From Jiella pelagia (lineage in GTDB: Bacteria > Pseudomonadota > Alphaproteobacteria > Rhizobiales > Rhizobiaceae): a DNA stretch of 64,000 nucleotides. The position numbers were made by a program, and so were the translations under genes. Location: NCBI RefSeq assembly GCF_026898155.1, contig NZ_CP114029.1, positions 4,630,001-4,694,000 of the forward strand. Reading direction: 5' to 3'. The notes under the pieces were generated by a model. The model made no database searches and had not been told where the DNA came from. It saw only the letters and a program-made list of their open reading frames with translations. Positions 48,689 to 58,652 of this stretch are shown piece by piece; position 1 is the first letter of the stretch, and each line of letters starts with the position of its first letter.

Positions 48689-50077
48689 TCAATCGCTGCG
48701 GCCGCTTGCCTCCCTTTCGAGAGCGTCGCCGAGCGTGAACAGAAGGCCCTCCTGCCACGGCCCGGCGACGAGTTGTGCGCTCGGCCTCAGGCCCGCCGCG
48801 GTCGCCGGCATCGGCACCGACAAAGCAGGAAGGCCAAGGAAGGAGAACGGCCGGGTGAACTTCGACAGCCCGACCAGTACCCGCGTCATCGCCTCGCTCG
48901 CACCCACTTCTACATCGGCCGAAATTGGCGGCAATGTCGGCATCGTCGGCACCAGCAGCGCGTCGCAGCTCGCGAACGTCTCCGCCAGGGTGCGTGCGAG
49001 CAGCGTCGCGCGAAGCTGCAGAGCCCTGAGATAGACCGGCGCCGCGGTGCCGAGCGCCTGCACCAGCCGGGCGCGTACCTGCTCGCCATACTCCTGCGGT
49101 CGTTGCCGCAGCCAGTCGAGATGGATGGCCGCGCCTTCCGACATGGCGACGAGATTGGCGAGTTCGATCACGTCCTCCATCGGGGGAAGCTTCGCCTCGA
49201 TGATACTGGCCCCGGCTCGTTCGAGGATCCGGGTCGCCTCGACGATGCTGCCGGCGACTTCCGGATCGAGGCCGTCGGCGAAGAAGCCCTGGCGGACGAC
49301 CCCGATGCGCAAGGCAGCGACGGTCGGAGCGCGTTCGACGGGCGGCGCGTCGATCGAGGCGGGATCGAGCGGATCGGCTCCGGCGATCAGGGACAGCACC
49401 AGCTCGGCGTCCGCGACGGTCCGTGTCAGGGGCCCGATGCAGTCCTGGCTGGCGGAAAGCGGCATGGCGCCGTGACGGCTGACGCGCCCCTGCGTCGGCT
49501 TGATGCCGACGATCCCGCAGCAGGCCGCCGGGATTCGGATCGAGCCGCCGGTGTCGGAGCCGAGGGCGGCAAAGGCAGATCCTGACGCCATCGCCGCGCC
49601 GGAACCGGACGACGAGCCGCCGGTGATGCGGGCCGGGTCGAGCGGGTTGCAGGCGCGGCCGTGATGGGCGTTGAAGCCGGTCGGCCCGACGGCGAATTCC
49701 GACATGTTGAGCCGGCCGAGATGGATCTGCCCGGCGGCATCGAGCCGCGCGATCACCGTCGCCGTGGTTGCGGCGACGTGATCCTTGCGGATCTTCGAGC
49801 CGCAGCCGGTGACGCGGCCCTTGCGGTCATACATGTCCTTGTGCGCGAGGGGTACGCCATGCAGCGGCCCCATCGCGACGCCTGCCGCGAGCGCTTCGTC
49901 GGCGGCCGCCGCGGCGGCGAGAGCCGTTTCGTCCTCGATCTCGATGAAGGCGTTCAGCGAGGGTTGGGTCGCATGGGCGCGCTCGAGAGCTGCCTCTGTC
50001 AGCTCGAAGGAGGAGATCTCCCGATCTCGTATGGCTTGCGCGGCACGGCCGAGGGACCAGGCGAGTGGGTCGCTCAT
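48689..50077 (-). CDS. Amidase-signature hydrolase (AtzE/GatA-like)
   Basis: 462 aa from the ATG at 50077, which overlaps the stop of a 71-aa upstream gene (ATGA). The Ser-cisSer-Lys triad is visible: Lys in HGVPLAHKDMY, GGSSSGSGAAMASG with the cis-Ser, and GSDTGGSIRIPA with the nucleophilic Ser. It hydrolyses an amide of a small substrate. The coupled small protein resembles AtzG, the partner of AtzE carboxybiuret amidase, so the pair may be an AtzEG-like complex. It faces the GntR gene tail-to-tail. Confidence 0.9.
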   Translation of the reverse strand: MSDPLAWSLGRAAQAIRDREISSFELTEAALERAHATQPSLNAFIEIEDETALAAAAAADEALAAGVAMGPLHGVPLAHKDMYDRKGRVTGCGSKIRKDHVAATTATVIARLDAAGQIHLGRLNMSEFAVGPTGFNAHHGRACNPLDPARITGGSSSGSGAAMASGSAFAALGSDTGGSIRIPAACCGIVGIKPTQGRVSRHGAMPLSASQDCIGPLTRTVADAELVLSLIAGADPLDPASIDAPPVERAPTVAALRIGVVRQGFFADGLDPEVAGSIVEATRILERAGASIIEAKLPPMEDVIELANLVAMSEGAAIHLDWLRQRPQEYGEQVRARLVQALGTAAPVYLRALQLRATLLARTLAETFASCDALLVPTMPTLPPISADVEVGASEAMTRVLVGLSKFTRPFSFLGLPALSVPMPATAAGLRPSAQLVAGPWQEGLLFTLGDALEREASGRSD

Positions 50078-50289
50078 CGATCGCCTCCCTGGGCGAGGCC
50101 TCGCAAAGTGGCTGCATGGGCATGCGTCTCGACCGTGAAGAGTTCGCCCGTACCGGCGAGGTTCGTCGCGACGGCGTGCCGCCTGGCTCGTTCGACCTGC
50201 TCGGCGATGGCCCTGGCCTCGCCGGGCTCGGGTGGCCGTTCGAGGACGGCGGTCAAAAGCCGGGATGCGTCGTCTTCGCCGAAGCTCAT
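50074..50289 (-). CDS. Small AtzG/GatC-like partner of the adjacent amidase
   Basis: 71 aa, predicted as two helices (ASRLLTAVLERPPEPGEARA, then AIAEQVERARRHAVATNLAG). Length, position and layout fit AtzG-type proteins (DUF4089-like), which wrap around an amidase-signature enzyme and are needed for its stability. Its stop overlaps the amidase start, so the two are translationally coupled. Sequence similarity is too short to be certain; GatC-like is the alternative description. Confidence 0.6.
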   Translation of the reverse strand: MSFGEDDASRLLTAVLERPPEPGEARAIAEQVERARRHAVATNLAGTGELFTVETHAHAATLRGLAQGGDR

Positions 50290-50976
50290 TTCCGAAAGTC
50301 TCCAAGTGCGATCATGAGGGGTGTCGCTTGCGCATGCGCAGGCGAAAAGGGCTTGGGGGAGGGCGCAGGCTGCGGTGCCCGCGTCCGCGATGTTTCAGCG
50401 GCGCCACACCCGCGAGACGGCGGACGGGAAAGGCACAGCTCGCAGCGACGGATGTCCCCCCTGCGCGAGATGCTGCCGCGAAATCCACTTTCGGACGCTC
50501 GAAATCCGCAAACCGGCGGGCGTCTTGCGTCGGCTCCGGAGCCGAACGCGATGGGCCTTTCCTTGTAAATGTCCGGACTTTTCCCCGGCCGTCAAGGCTG
50601 CTGTTCAAGGCTTTTCGGGCACGACGATGAAAGATCCTAGGATTCTTGCGCCGTCAAAGAACCTTGTGCACGCCTAATATGCGATCACGATCAAGAACTG
50701 ATCAAAAAGTGAGCATATAGCCTTTTTTGAAGGTTAGATGCATTGGCGTGGGATGCCCTTACGGACGAATGCAGCGTGCCTCGGCTCTCGACCGCATTGG
50801 TCGTCAGCACGTGTCGCCGCCGACCACTGTCGCCGTCCATTCGGCCCCAGCGGGCATTCCGCCGTCGACCAGCGGCTCACCCGTCAGTTCGCCGGCAGGT
50901 CTGGCACATGCCTTGCTCGGCCTGTGAGCGGGCGGCGCGGGTCGTCCGGATCAATTGTGACATGAGAGGTCTCGGA
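50290..50976. other. 687-bp intergenic region between divergent amidase and dipeptide-transporter operons
   Basis: No convincing gene is seen. The block 50570-50740 is clearly more AT-rich than the rest and includes TAATAT (50677-50682) and TCAAAAAGTGAGCATATAG, so it probably holds the promoters of one or both divergent operons. GATC-containing repeats (GATCACGATCAAGAACTGATC is just over the length allowed to quote, core GATCACGATCAA) lie there and could be operators. The outer parts are GC-rich without features. Confidence 0.35.
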
Positions 50977-52581
50977 ATGTTCTGGAAGACGCTTCAGCGC
51001 GGCGCGGTCGCATTCGCTGCGACGGTTTTGCTCACAACCTCCGCCTTGGCGGCGGGCACGCTGCGCATCGGCATGACGGCCAGCGACATCCCCCTGACCA
51101 CCGGTCAGACCGATCAGGGCGGCGAGGGCATGCGGTTCATGGGCTACACGGTCTACGATTCGCTGATCAACTGGGACCTCTCCAGCGCCGACAAGCCCTC
51201 GACCCTGACGCCAGGCCTTGCCACGGAGTGGTCGACCACCCCCGAAGACCGCACGAAATGGACCTTCAAGCTGCGCGAGGGGGTCAAGTTCCACGACGGG
51301 TCGGACTTCACCGCCGATTCGGTGGTGTGGAACCTCGACAAGCTCCTCGATGACGGTGCCGAGCAATACGATTCCCGCCAGGCCGCCCAGGGAGCCAGCC
51401 GCATCCCCTCGATCGCCAGCTACAAGGTCGTCGATCCGCTGACCGTCGAGATCGTCACCAAGCAGCCGGACGCGACGCTGCCTTATCAGATCGCCTGGAT
51501 CATGTTCTCCTCGCCTGCCAACTGGGAGGCGAACGGCAAGGACTGGGAGAAGGTGGCGGCCAATCCGTCCGGCACCGGCCCGTGGAAACTCGAAACCTTC
51601 GTGCCGCGCGAGCGGGCCGAACTCGTGCCCAACGCGGACTATTGGAACAAGGACCGCGTTCCCAAGCTCGACAAGCTGGTGCTGATCCCGCTCCCGGAGC
51701 CGAACGCCCGCTCCTCGGCGCTCCTGTCGGGCCAGGTCGACTGGATCGAGGCGCCGGCGCCGGACCTCGTCCCCGCCCTCGAAGGCAACGGCTTCAAGAT
51801 TGTCTCCAATTCCTATCCCCACAACTGGACCTATCATTTCTCCCGCCTCGACGGCTCGCCCTGGAACGACATCAACGTCCGCAAGGCGGCCAACCTTGCC
51901 GTCGACCGGGGAGGGCTCAGCCAGCTTCTCGGCGGGCTGATGGTCGAGGCCAAGGGCTTCATGCCGCCCTCGTCGCAGTGGTTCGGCAAGCCGGAATTCG
52001 ACGTCGTCTACGACCCGGAGGAGGCGAAGAAGTATCTCGCCGAGGCCGGCTACGGGCCGGACAAGCGGCTGACGGTCAAGGCGCTGATCTCGCCGTCCGG
52101 CTCGGGACAGATGCTGCCACTGCCGATGAACGAGTTCATCCAGCAGAACCTCGCCGCGATCGGTATCGACGTCGATTTCGAGGTCGTCGAGTGGAACACG
52201 ATGATCAACATCTGGCGCGCCGGCGCGGCCGATCCCTCCGCCCAAGGCGCCCAGTCGATCAACTTCTCCTACTTCATCCAGGATCCGTTCACCGGCCTCA
52301 TCCGGCATCTGTCCTGCGACCTCATCGCGCCGAACGGCACCAACTGGGGCCACTACTGCGATCCGGAGATGGACGCCCTCTTCAAGGAAATCCGCAACAC
52401 CTTCGATCCGGCCGCCCAGGACGAGGTGCTGCGACGGACCCACGAGAAATACGTCAACGACGCGCTCTTCCTCTTCGTCGCCCATGACGTCGCCCCGCGG
52501 GCCATGAGCCCGAAGGTCGAGGGCTTCGTCCAGGCGCAGAACTGGTTCCAGGACTTCTCGGCGATCTCCATCGCCGAATGA
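50977..52581 (+). CDS. Dipeptide/oligopeptide-type ABC transporter substrate-binding protein (family 5)
   Basis: 534 aa from the ATG at 50977, behind GAGAGG; an ATG at 50962 lacks a ribosome-binding site. The signal peptide is VAFAATVLLTTSALAAG. It has the SBP_bac_5 fold with KWTFKLREGVKFHDGSDFT and NPSGTGPWKLETFVPRERAE. It binds a peptide or similar ligand in the periplasm for the four membrane genes that follow. An amidase closes the operon, so the ligand may carry an amide bond. Confidence 0.92.
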   Translation: MFWKTLQRGAVAFAATVLLTTSALAAGTLRIGMTASDIPLTTGQTDQGGEGMRFMGYTVYDSLINWDLSSADKPSTLTPGLATEWSTTPEDRTKWTFKLREGVKFHDGSDFTADSVVWNLDKLLDDGAEQYDSRQAAQGASRIPSIASYKVVDPLTVEIVTKQPDATLPYQIAWIMFSSPANWEANGKDWEKVAANPSGTGPWKLETFVPRERAELVPNADYWNKDRVPKLDKLVLIPLPEPNARSSALLSGQVDWIEAPAPDLVPALEGNGFKIVSNSYPHNWTYHFSRLDGSPWNDINVRKAANLAVDRGGLSQLLGGLMVEAKGFMPPSSQWFGKPEFDVVYDPEEAKKYLAEAGYGPDKRLTVKALISPSGSGQMLPLPMNEFIQQNLAAIGIDVDFEVVEWNTMINIWRAGAADPSAQGAQSINFSYFIQDPFTGLIRHLSCDLIAPNGTNWGHYCDPEMDALFKEIRNTFDPAAQDEVLRRTHEKYVNDALFLFVAHDVAPRAMSPKVEGFVQAQNWFQDFSAISIAE

Positions 52582-52596
52582 TGCCGGGGCGCGGCG

Positions 52597-52625
52597 GACG
52601 GCCCGGCGTGATCCGCCGGGCCGTC
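52597..52625 (+). terminator. Hairpin between binding-protein and permease genes
   Basis: GACGGCCCGGC (52597-52607) pairs perfectly with GCCGGGCCGTC (52615-52625) around a 7-base loop. It lies in the 106-bp gap after the binding-protein stop. A matching hairpin occurs at the same place in the second dipeptide operon (63737-63763), so it probably protects or attenuates transcripts to keep the binding protein in excess. Confidence 0.55.
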
Positions 52626-52687
52626 TGCCGGCCTGATCTTCAGACCCGCCGGCACACCGCGCCCAGATAGAGGAGGCATGTCGCGCC

Positions 52688-53641
52688 ATGCTCGCCTACA
52701 CGCTCCAGCGGCTTCTCTACGTCATTCCGGTGGCGTTCGGCGTCAGCGTCATCTGCTTCATGCTCGTCCACATCGCGCCGGGCGACCCGCTGACAGCGGT
52801 CATGCCGATCGACGCCACCGCCGAGCAGCAGGCGGCGATGCGCGCCGAATACGGCTTCGACAAGCCGCTGCCGGTTCAGTTCGCGATCTGGTTCGGCAAT
52901 GCGCTGCAGGGCGATCTCGGCGCCTCGATCGCCACCGGCCGGTCGGTGTCATCGGAGGTTTCGCGCGCCGTCGGCAACACGCTGATCCTCGCCTTCGCCG
53001 CCTCGCTCATCGGCTTTCCCCTCGGCATCTTCTTCGGTTTCGTCGCCGGCATCTTCAAGGACACGCTGATCGACCGCGCGGTGACCGCCTTCGCCATCAC
53101 CGGCGTCTCCGTTCCGAACTACTGGCTCGGCATCGTCCTTGTCGTCATCTTCTCCGTCACCCTCGGCTGGCTCCCCTCGACCGGGGCGGGCCCCGGCGGC
53201 TCGACCAACTGGGCCTGGGACTTCGAGCACCTGCGCTTCATCATCCTGCCGGCGGTCACGCTCGCCGTGGTGCCGATGGGCATCGTCACCCGCACGGTGC
53301 GCGCGCTCGTCGGTGACATTCTCTCCCAGGACTTCGTCGGAGCGCTTCGGGCCAAGGGATTGTCGCAGGTCGGCGTCCTTCGCCACGTCGTCCGCAACGT
53401 GACGCCCACCGCCCTGTCGGTCGTCGGCCTGCAGCTCGGCTACCTCCTCGGCGGGTCGATCCTCATCGAAACCGTCTTCAACTGGCCGGGCACGGGTTTC
53501 CTCCTCTCCAACGCCATCTTCCAGCGCGACCTGCCGCTGCTTCAGGGCACGATCCTCGTCCTGGCCCTGTTTTTTGTGTTCGCCAATCTGATCGTCGACC
53601 TTCTGCAGCCGCTCGTCGATCCCCGGATCAAGCGAGGCTGA
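52688..53641 (+). CDS. Dipeptide-type ABC transporter permease (DppB family)
   Basis: 317 aa. It starts MLAYTLQRLLYVIPVAFGVS, typical of DppB, with the HIAPGDPLTAVM region and six membrane segments. The EAA-type loop is FVGALRAKGLSQVGVLRHVV. It forms the channel with the DppC-type permease 6 bp downstream. Confidence 0.92.
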   Translation: MLAYTLQRLLYVIPVAFGVSVICFMLVHIAPGDPLTAVMPIDATAEQQAAMRAEYGFDKPLPVQFAIWFGNALQGDLGASIATGRSVSSEVSRAVGNTLILAFAASLIGFPLGIFFGFVAGIFKDTLIDRAVTAFAITGVSVPNYWLGIVLVVIFSVTLGWLPSTGAGPGGSTNWAWDFEHLRFIILPAVTLAVVPMGIVTRTVRALVGDILSQDFVGALRAKGLSQVGVLRHVVRNVTPTALSVVGLQLGYLLGGSILIETVFNWPGTGFLLSNAIFQRDLPLLQGTILVLALFFVFANLIVDLLQPLVDPRIKRG

Positions 53642-53647
53642 GCGATC

Positions 53648-54559
53648 ATGTCCACGACCGTCGACACAAAGGTTCCGGCCGTTCCCGCGCGGCCCGCGGC
53701 CGAACAGGCGCCGGCGCAATCCAAGGGCTACTGGCAGGGCGTCGGCGCGCGGCTTTCCCGCGATCCGGTCGCGATGGTCTGCGCCGGTCTCCTGACGCTG
53801 CTTCTGGCCGCCGTCGTCTTTGCGCCGCTGCTGCCGCTTGCCGACCCCTTCACCGGCTCGATGATCTCGCGGCTGAAGCCGATCGGAACCGAGGGACACA
53901 TTCTCGGCACCGACGAACTCGGCCGCGACATGCTCGCCCGTCTGATCTATGGCGGCCGCCTCACTTTGATGCTCGGGCTCCTGCCGGTCATCTTCGCCTT
54001 TCTGATCGGCACCTTTCTCGGCGTCCTCGCCGGCTATGTCGGCGGCTGGCTCAATACCGTGATCATGCGCACAGTCGACGTCTTCTTCGCCTTCCCGTCG
54101 ATCCTTCTGGCCATTGCGATTTCCGGCGCGCTCGGGGCCGGCATCGTCAACTCGCTGGTTTCCCTGACGATCGTCTTCATTCCGCCGATCACCCGCGTTG
54201 CTGAGAGCGTCACGGCCTCGGTCAGATCGCTCGAATATGTCGATGCGGCGCGCATTTCCGGCGCAAGGGCGCTGACGGTGGTGCGGGTCCATGTCCTCGG
54301 CAACGTCATGAGCCCGATCTTCGTCTATGCGACGAGCCTCACGTCGGTCTCGATGATCCTCGCCGCGGGTCTCTCCTTCCTCGGCCTCGGCGTGAAGCCG
54401 CCGCAGCCCGAATGGGGCCTGATGCTCAACACGCTGCGCACGGCGATCTACATCGACCCGGTCCTCGCCGCGCTGCCCGGCGCGATGATCTTCCTCACCT
54501 CGCTCTGCCTCAATCTTCTCTCCGACGGCCTGCGCTCGGCCATGAACATCAAGGACTGA
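53648..54559 (+). CDS. Dipeptide-type ABC transporter permease (DppC family)
   Basis: 303 aa. An N-terminal linker is followed by the DppC signature HILGTDELGRDMLARLIYGG and the EAA loop YVDAARISGARALTVVRVHV. Five to six membrane segments are seen. Its stop is 4 bp from the ATPase start. Confidence 0.92.
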   Translation: MSTTVDTKVPAVPARPAAEQAPAQSKGYWQGVGARLSRDPVAMVCAGLLTLLLAAVVFAPLLPLADPFTGSMISRLKPIGTEGHILGTDELGRDMLARLIYGGRLTLMLGLLPVIFAFLIGTFLGVLAGYVGGWLNTVIMRTVDVFFAFPSILLAIAISGALGAGIVNSLVSLTIVFIPPITRVAESVTASVRSLEYVDAARISGARALTVVRVHVLGNVMSPIFVYATSLTSVSMILAAGLSFLGLGVKPPQPEWGLMLNTLRTAIYIDPVLAALPGAMIFLTSLCLNLLSDGLRSAMNIKD

Positions 54560-54563
54560 GCCG

Positions 54564-55654
54564 ATGACCTCCAGCCAGCCCCCGTTCAGCGCACCGCACG
54601 GGAAAAGGCCCGCGCCAGCGACCGCGGCGGCCCCGCCCAGCCGCTGGTCATCGCCCGCGACCTGAAGCGGCATTTTCCTGTGCGCAAGGGCATCTTCAAC
54701 CGCAAGACCAATGCCGTCCGGGCCGTCGACGGCGTCTCCTTCACCGTCGCAAAGGGGGAGACCCTCGGCATCGTCGGCGAGTCCGGCTGCGGCAAGTCGA
54801 CCACGGCAAGGCTTCTCGTCGGTCTGGAGGGCATCGACGCGGGCGATCTCATCTTCGACGGCGACCGGCTGGGCGTCGACCTGTCGCTGAAGGACCTCTG
54901 GGACGGGGTCCAGATGGTCTTCCAGGATTCCTACGCCTCGCTCAACCCGCGGCTCACCATCGAGGAGACCATCGCCTTCGGGCCGAAGATGCGCGGTGTC
55001 GCCGCCGACGAGGCGCGGCGCCTTGCCCACGAGCTTCTCGGCCGCGTCGGCCTCGCGCCGGCCCGATTCGCCGGCCGCTATCCGCACGAACTCTCCGGCG
55101 GCCAGCGCCAGCGGGTCAACATCGCCCGCTCGCTGGCCATGAAGCCGCGCCTGATCATTCTCGACGAAGCTGTCTCTGCCCTCGACAAGTCGGTGGAGGC
55201 GCAGGTGCTCAATCTGCTGCGGGAGCTGAAGGACGAGTTCGGCCTGACCTATGTCTTCATCTCCCACGACCTGAATGTCGTGCGCTACGTCTCCGACCGG
55301 ATCATGGTGATGTATCTCGGCGAGGTGGTGGAGATCGGCCCCGTCGCTGCCGTGTGGGAGAAGCGGGCCCACCCCTATACCGCGGCACTGTTTGCCGCGA
55401 TGCCCTCCATGGACCCGGACAACCGCACCGAGGTGCCGCCGCTCGCCGGCGACCCGCCCAACCCGATCGACCCGCCCTCCGGCTGCAGATTCCACACGCG
55501 CTGCTCGTTTGCCGAGCCCGTCTGCGGCAAGACCAGGCCGAAGAGCGTCGCGGTGGACGGCGCCGCAGATCACGATGCCGCCTGCCACATGCTGGACCCG
55601 ATCTCCGGTCATTCGAAATCGGCCGGCGGCAGTCGCCTGGAGGCCGCAGAATGA
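54564..55654 (+). CDS. Dipeptide-type ABC transporter ATP-binding protein (DppF family), frameshifted near the start as sequenced
   Basis: The conserved protein reads from about 54595 (PAQPLVIARDLKRHFPVRKG) but has no start codon in that frame. The in-operon ATG at 54564 (MTSSQPP) is in another frame. Adding one C to the C5 run near 54581-54585 joins them (MTSSQPPVQRTAREKARASD), giving about 363 aa. Walker A is GESGCGKSTTARLLVG, the signature LSGGQRQRVNIA, and the C-terminal dipeptide-family Cys motif is FHTRCSFAEPVC. The break is in a homopolymer, the usual place for a sequencing error. Confidence 0.85.
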
Positions 55655-56667
55655 CGGACCCGACCGCAAATCTCCTCGAAATCGAGAACCTCGAGGTCCG
55701 CTTTCACGGCGAGCGGACGGTCCATGCCATCAACGGCCTCGACCTTGAGCTGAAGTCCGGCGAGGTGATGACCATCCTCGGCGAATCCGGCTCCGGCAAA
55801 TCGGTGACGTTGAAGGCGCTTCTGAAGCTCCTGCCGGAACGGCGCACCGCAATGAGCGGGAGCATGACGGTTGGCGGGATCGACGTCATGGCGCTGAAGG
55901 GCAGGGCCCTTTCGGACTATCGCGGCAAGACCGTCTCGATGATCTTCCAGGAGCCGGCGCTCGCCCTCGACCCGGTCTACACCATCGGCGACCAGATCGC
56001 CGAGGCGGTGATGCGCCACGAGCGTGTTTCCAAGAAAGATGCGTTGGCGCGCGCCCTCGACATGCTGAAGCGCGTGCGCATTCCCTCGCCGGAAAGCCGG
56101 CTGAAGAACTATCCGCACGAGATGTCCGGCGGCATGCGCCAGCGGGCGATGATCGCGCTGGCGCTTGCCTGCAAGCCGGACCTGCTTCTGGCCGACGAGC
56201 CGACGACGGCGCTCGACGCGACGGTGCAGATCCAGGTGCTGCTGCTGCTTCGCGAGTTGCAGAAGGAATTCGGCATGGGCATCGTTTTCGTCACCCACGA
56301 CATCGGTGTCGCGGTGGAGATCTCCGACCGGATCGCCGTCATGTATGCCGGCAACATCGTCGAGGAGGGAACCGTCGGGGAGATCATCAAGGACCCGCGC
56401 CATCCCTATACGAAGGGGCTTTTGGCTTCGAATCTGCACGACGCGGACGCCGGCGAGACGCTCTCCTCCATCCCAGGCTCGCCGCCGCCGCTGGATGTGA
56501 AGCCGGACCATTGCTCCTTCGCGCCACGCTGCGCCCATGCCGAAGAGCGCTGCCTTTCGGCGCTGCCGCCCGTCTTCAAGCCGGGGCCGGGGCGAAGGGT
56601 CGCCTGCATCCTGGAAGAGGGCAGGGCGCCGCAGCGTCTCGGCCAGCGCCTGCCCGAGCCGGCGTGA
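55651..56667 (+). CDS. Dipeptide-type ABC transporter ATP-binding protein (DppD family)
   Basis: 338 aa from the ATG at 55651, overlapping the stop of the previous ATPase gene (ATGA). Walker A is GESGSGKSVTLKALLKLL, the signature MSGGMRQRAMIALALA, and Walker B DLLLADEPTTALD. The C-terminal Cys region is CSFAPRCAHAEERC, typical of oligopeptide transporter ATPases. It is the second ATPase of the importer. Confidence 0.92.
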   Translation: MTDPTANLLEIENLEVRFHGERTVHAINGLDLELKSGEVMTILGESGSGKSVTLKALLKLLPERRTAMSGSMTVGGIDVMALKGRALSDYRGKTVSMIFQEPALALDPVYTIGDQIAEAVMRHERVSKKDALARALDMLKRVRIPSPESRLKNYPHEMSGGMRQRAMIALALACKPDLLLADEPTTALDATVQIQVLLLLRELQKEFGMGIVFVTHDIGVAVEISDRIAVMYAGNIVEEGTVGEIIKDPRHPYTKGLLASNLHDADAGETLSSIPGSPPPLDVKPDHCSFAPRCAHAEERCLSALPPVFKPGPGRRVACILEEGRAPQRLGQRLPEPA

Positions 56668-56791
56668 CGACGCCGGCGGCGTCATCTAGACCAGGAAGCC
56701 GGCCTAGCCCCGCCACGCCGGATGCTTCGCAGGGCCGGTGCTTTGGCATCGGTTGCCGCCCCAACACCCAATCGCCGTGAGGATATGCCCC

Positions 56792-58007
56792 ATGCTGCTC
56801 GCCACCGATCCCGTCCGCGCCTTCATGCCCTATCCGCCGGTCGCCGTGCCGAACGCCGCGGACGGCCCGCTTGCGGGCCTGACTTTCGCGGTCAAGGACC
56901 TCTTCGACGTGGCGGGCTACCGCACCGGCTGCGGTTGTCCGTTGAAGCTTGCCATGAGCGAGACGAAGGAGACGACCGCGCCGAGCATCCAGCGCCTTCT
57001 CGACGCCGGCGCGGTCTTCAAGGGCAAGACGCAGACGGACGAGCCTCGCCTGGGCGCTTTACGGCATGAACGCGCATTTCGGCACGCCGACCAATCCCGC
57101 GGCGGTGGACCGCATCCCCGGCGGTTCCTCCTCGGGCTCTGCGGCGGCGGTCGCCGCCGGCCTCGTCGATTTTTCCGTCGGCACCGACACGGGCGGTTCC
57201 GTGCGGGCACCGGCGAGTTTCTGCGGCCTCTGGACCCTGCGCCCGAGCCATGGCCGGGTCTCGCTCGATGGCTGCATGGAGCTTGCGGGGAGCTTCGACA
57301 CCTTCGGCGTTTTTGCCCGCGATCCCGAGACGCTGATCTCGGCGCTCGGCGTCGTCCTCGGGGAGGACGCGGTAACCCTGCCGCAGGAGCCGCGGCTGCT
57401 GGCTCCGGCCGACATGGTCGCCCGGTTGGGACCCGAGCCGCGGGCGGTCTATGACGCGACCTTCGACAAATTCTCTGGAGAGCCGGTCGACGTCTATCCC
57501 GATGGCGGCGCCGACGCGCTCTATGACGCGTTCCGCTTCCTGCAGGCGGCCGATGCCAAGCGCGCCGTCATCCCCTTCATCCAGACCTCCGGCATGCCGC
57601 TCGCAGCCGGCCTCGACGAGCGCGCGGCCTTCGCGGCGACGATGACCGACGAGGAAGAGGCGAGGGCCAATGCCGTGCGAGCCCCTTTCCGTGAGGCGAT
57701 GGATGCGCTTCTCGGCAAGGACGGGGTGCTGCTCGCGCCGGCCGTCCACGATGCGCCGTTTCGTCTCGATGCGGGGCGGGACGTCTTCGACGGCTTCCGC
57801 CACCAGGCGATGCGCCTCCTCTGCGTCGCGGGAATGAGCGGTCTGCCGCAGGTGGTGTTTCCGGCGGGAACGGTCGATGGCGCACCCTACGGCCTGTCGC
57901 TCATCGGGCCCCGTGGCTCAGACCTCTCGCTCGTGCGTCTCGCCGCCCGTCTTTTCGGGGCGGGTGCGCAGCCTTCAGCCGGACTTGCCGCCGTCACCGC
58001 GGCCTGA
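56792..58007 (+). CDS. Amidase-signature hydrolase, frameshifted as sequenced
   Basis: Starts at the ATG at 56792 (MLLATDPVRAFMPYPPVAVP). The frame breaks at GAGCCTC (57041-57047); removing one base restores TQTDELAWALYGMNAHFGTP and an enzyme of about 404 aa. The triad is complete: Lys in LTFAVKDLFD, GGSSSGSAAAVAAG and GTDTGGSVRAPAS. It closes the dipeptide-type transporter operon and probably acts on the imported compound. Its 3' end overlaps the convergent racemase-like gene by 33 bp. Confidence 0.88.
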
Positions 58008-58652
58008 GAGCGTCTCGACGATGCGGCGGGCCGCAGCCCGGACCGGCGCGACGATCGGTATCGACAGACGCCGACCGAGGGCATCGGCGGCCTCGGCCAG
58101 CGGCCCACCGCCGATGATGATGACCTCGGCCGCAAGATCGTCCCGGGCCCTGCGGCATGCCTCTTCCAGCGCGGCCTCCAGCGCCTCGCAGGAGGTGAGC
58201 AACGCTTCCGGATCGCCCTCTGTCAGCACCGTACCGAGAAACCGATCCGAATGGCCCGCGAGGCGCACCCGTTCGGCGATCGCTGCGACAAGCTCCGGTG
58301 TCGTGGTGACGACGGCAAAGCGCTGGCCATCGCGCGCCGCCTCGGCAAAGCTCGCTTCGCCGATCCCCGTCGCCGGGAGACCCGGAAGACCGGCACGGAC
58401 GGCCGCGATGCCCGGATCGCCGAAGGCCGCAACGATGATGGCATCGACATCGCCCGTCTCGGTCAGGCCTCGCGCCATCGCCTCGACTGCCCGGGCGCCG
58501 GTGCCAAGCCCCGCCTCGTCGACGATCATGGAGGGGCCGAAGGGCGCGGTAAGGCCGGTAATCGAGAGGCCGGGGGCCTCGTTCCGCGCGATCGCCGTCA
58601 TCGCCTCTGTGGTTTCGTGGGAGCTGTTTGGATTGAGTAGATAGACCGTCAT
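57975..58652 (-). CDS. Asp/Glu/hydantoin racemase-like protein without the catalytic cysteines
   Basis: 225 aa from the ATG at 58652. The N-terminus MTVYLLNPNSSHETTEAM and the two-domain layout fit the Asp/Glu/hydantoin racemase superfamily. Both catalytic cysteine positions are replaced: the first lies in IIVAAFGDPGIAA (Ala for Cys) and the second in EVIIIGGGPLAEAA (Gly for Cys). Thus it should not be an ordinary two-cysteine racemase; it may be a different enzyme of the fold or a regulator of it. It overlaps the convergent amidase tail by 33 bp, and the RidA gene starts divergently 159 bp away. Confidence 0.82.
   Translation of the reverse strand: MTVYLLNPNSSHETTEAMTAIARNEAPGLSITGLTAPFGPSMIVDEAGLGTGARAVEAMARGLTETGDVDAIIVAAFGDPGIAAVRAGLPGLPATGIGEASFAEAARDGQRFAVVTTTPELVAAIAERVRLAGHSDRFLGTVLTEGDPEALLTSCEALEAALEEACRRARDDLAAEVIIIGGGPLAEAADALGRRLSIPIVAPVRAAARRIVETLSGRGDGGKSG

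Noticed and set aside
52949..55669. A 906-codon open frame on the minus strand across the dipeptide-transporter genes
   Set aside because: It is antisense to strongly conserved permease and ATPase genes, is full of Asp/Arg/Gly low complexity, and is explained by high GC suppressing stop codons.
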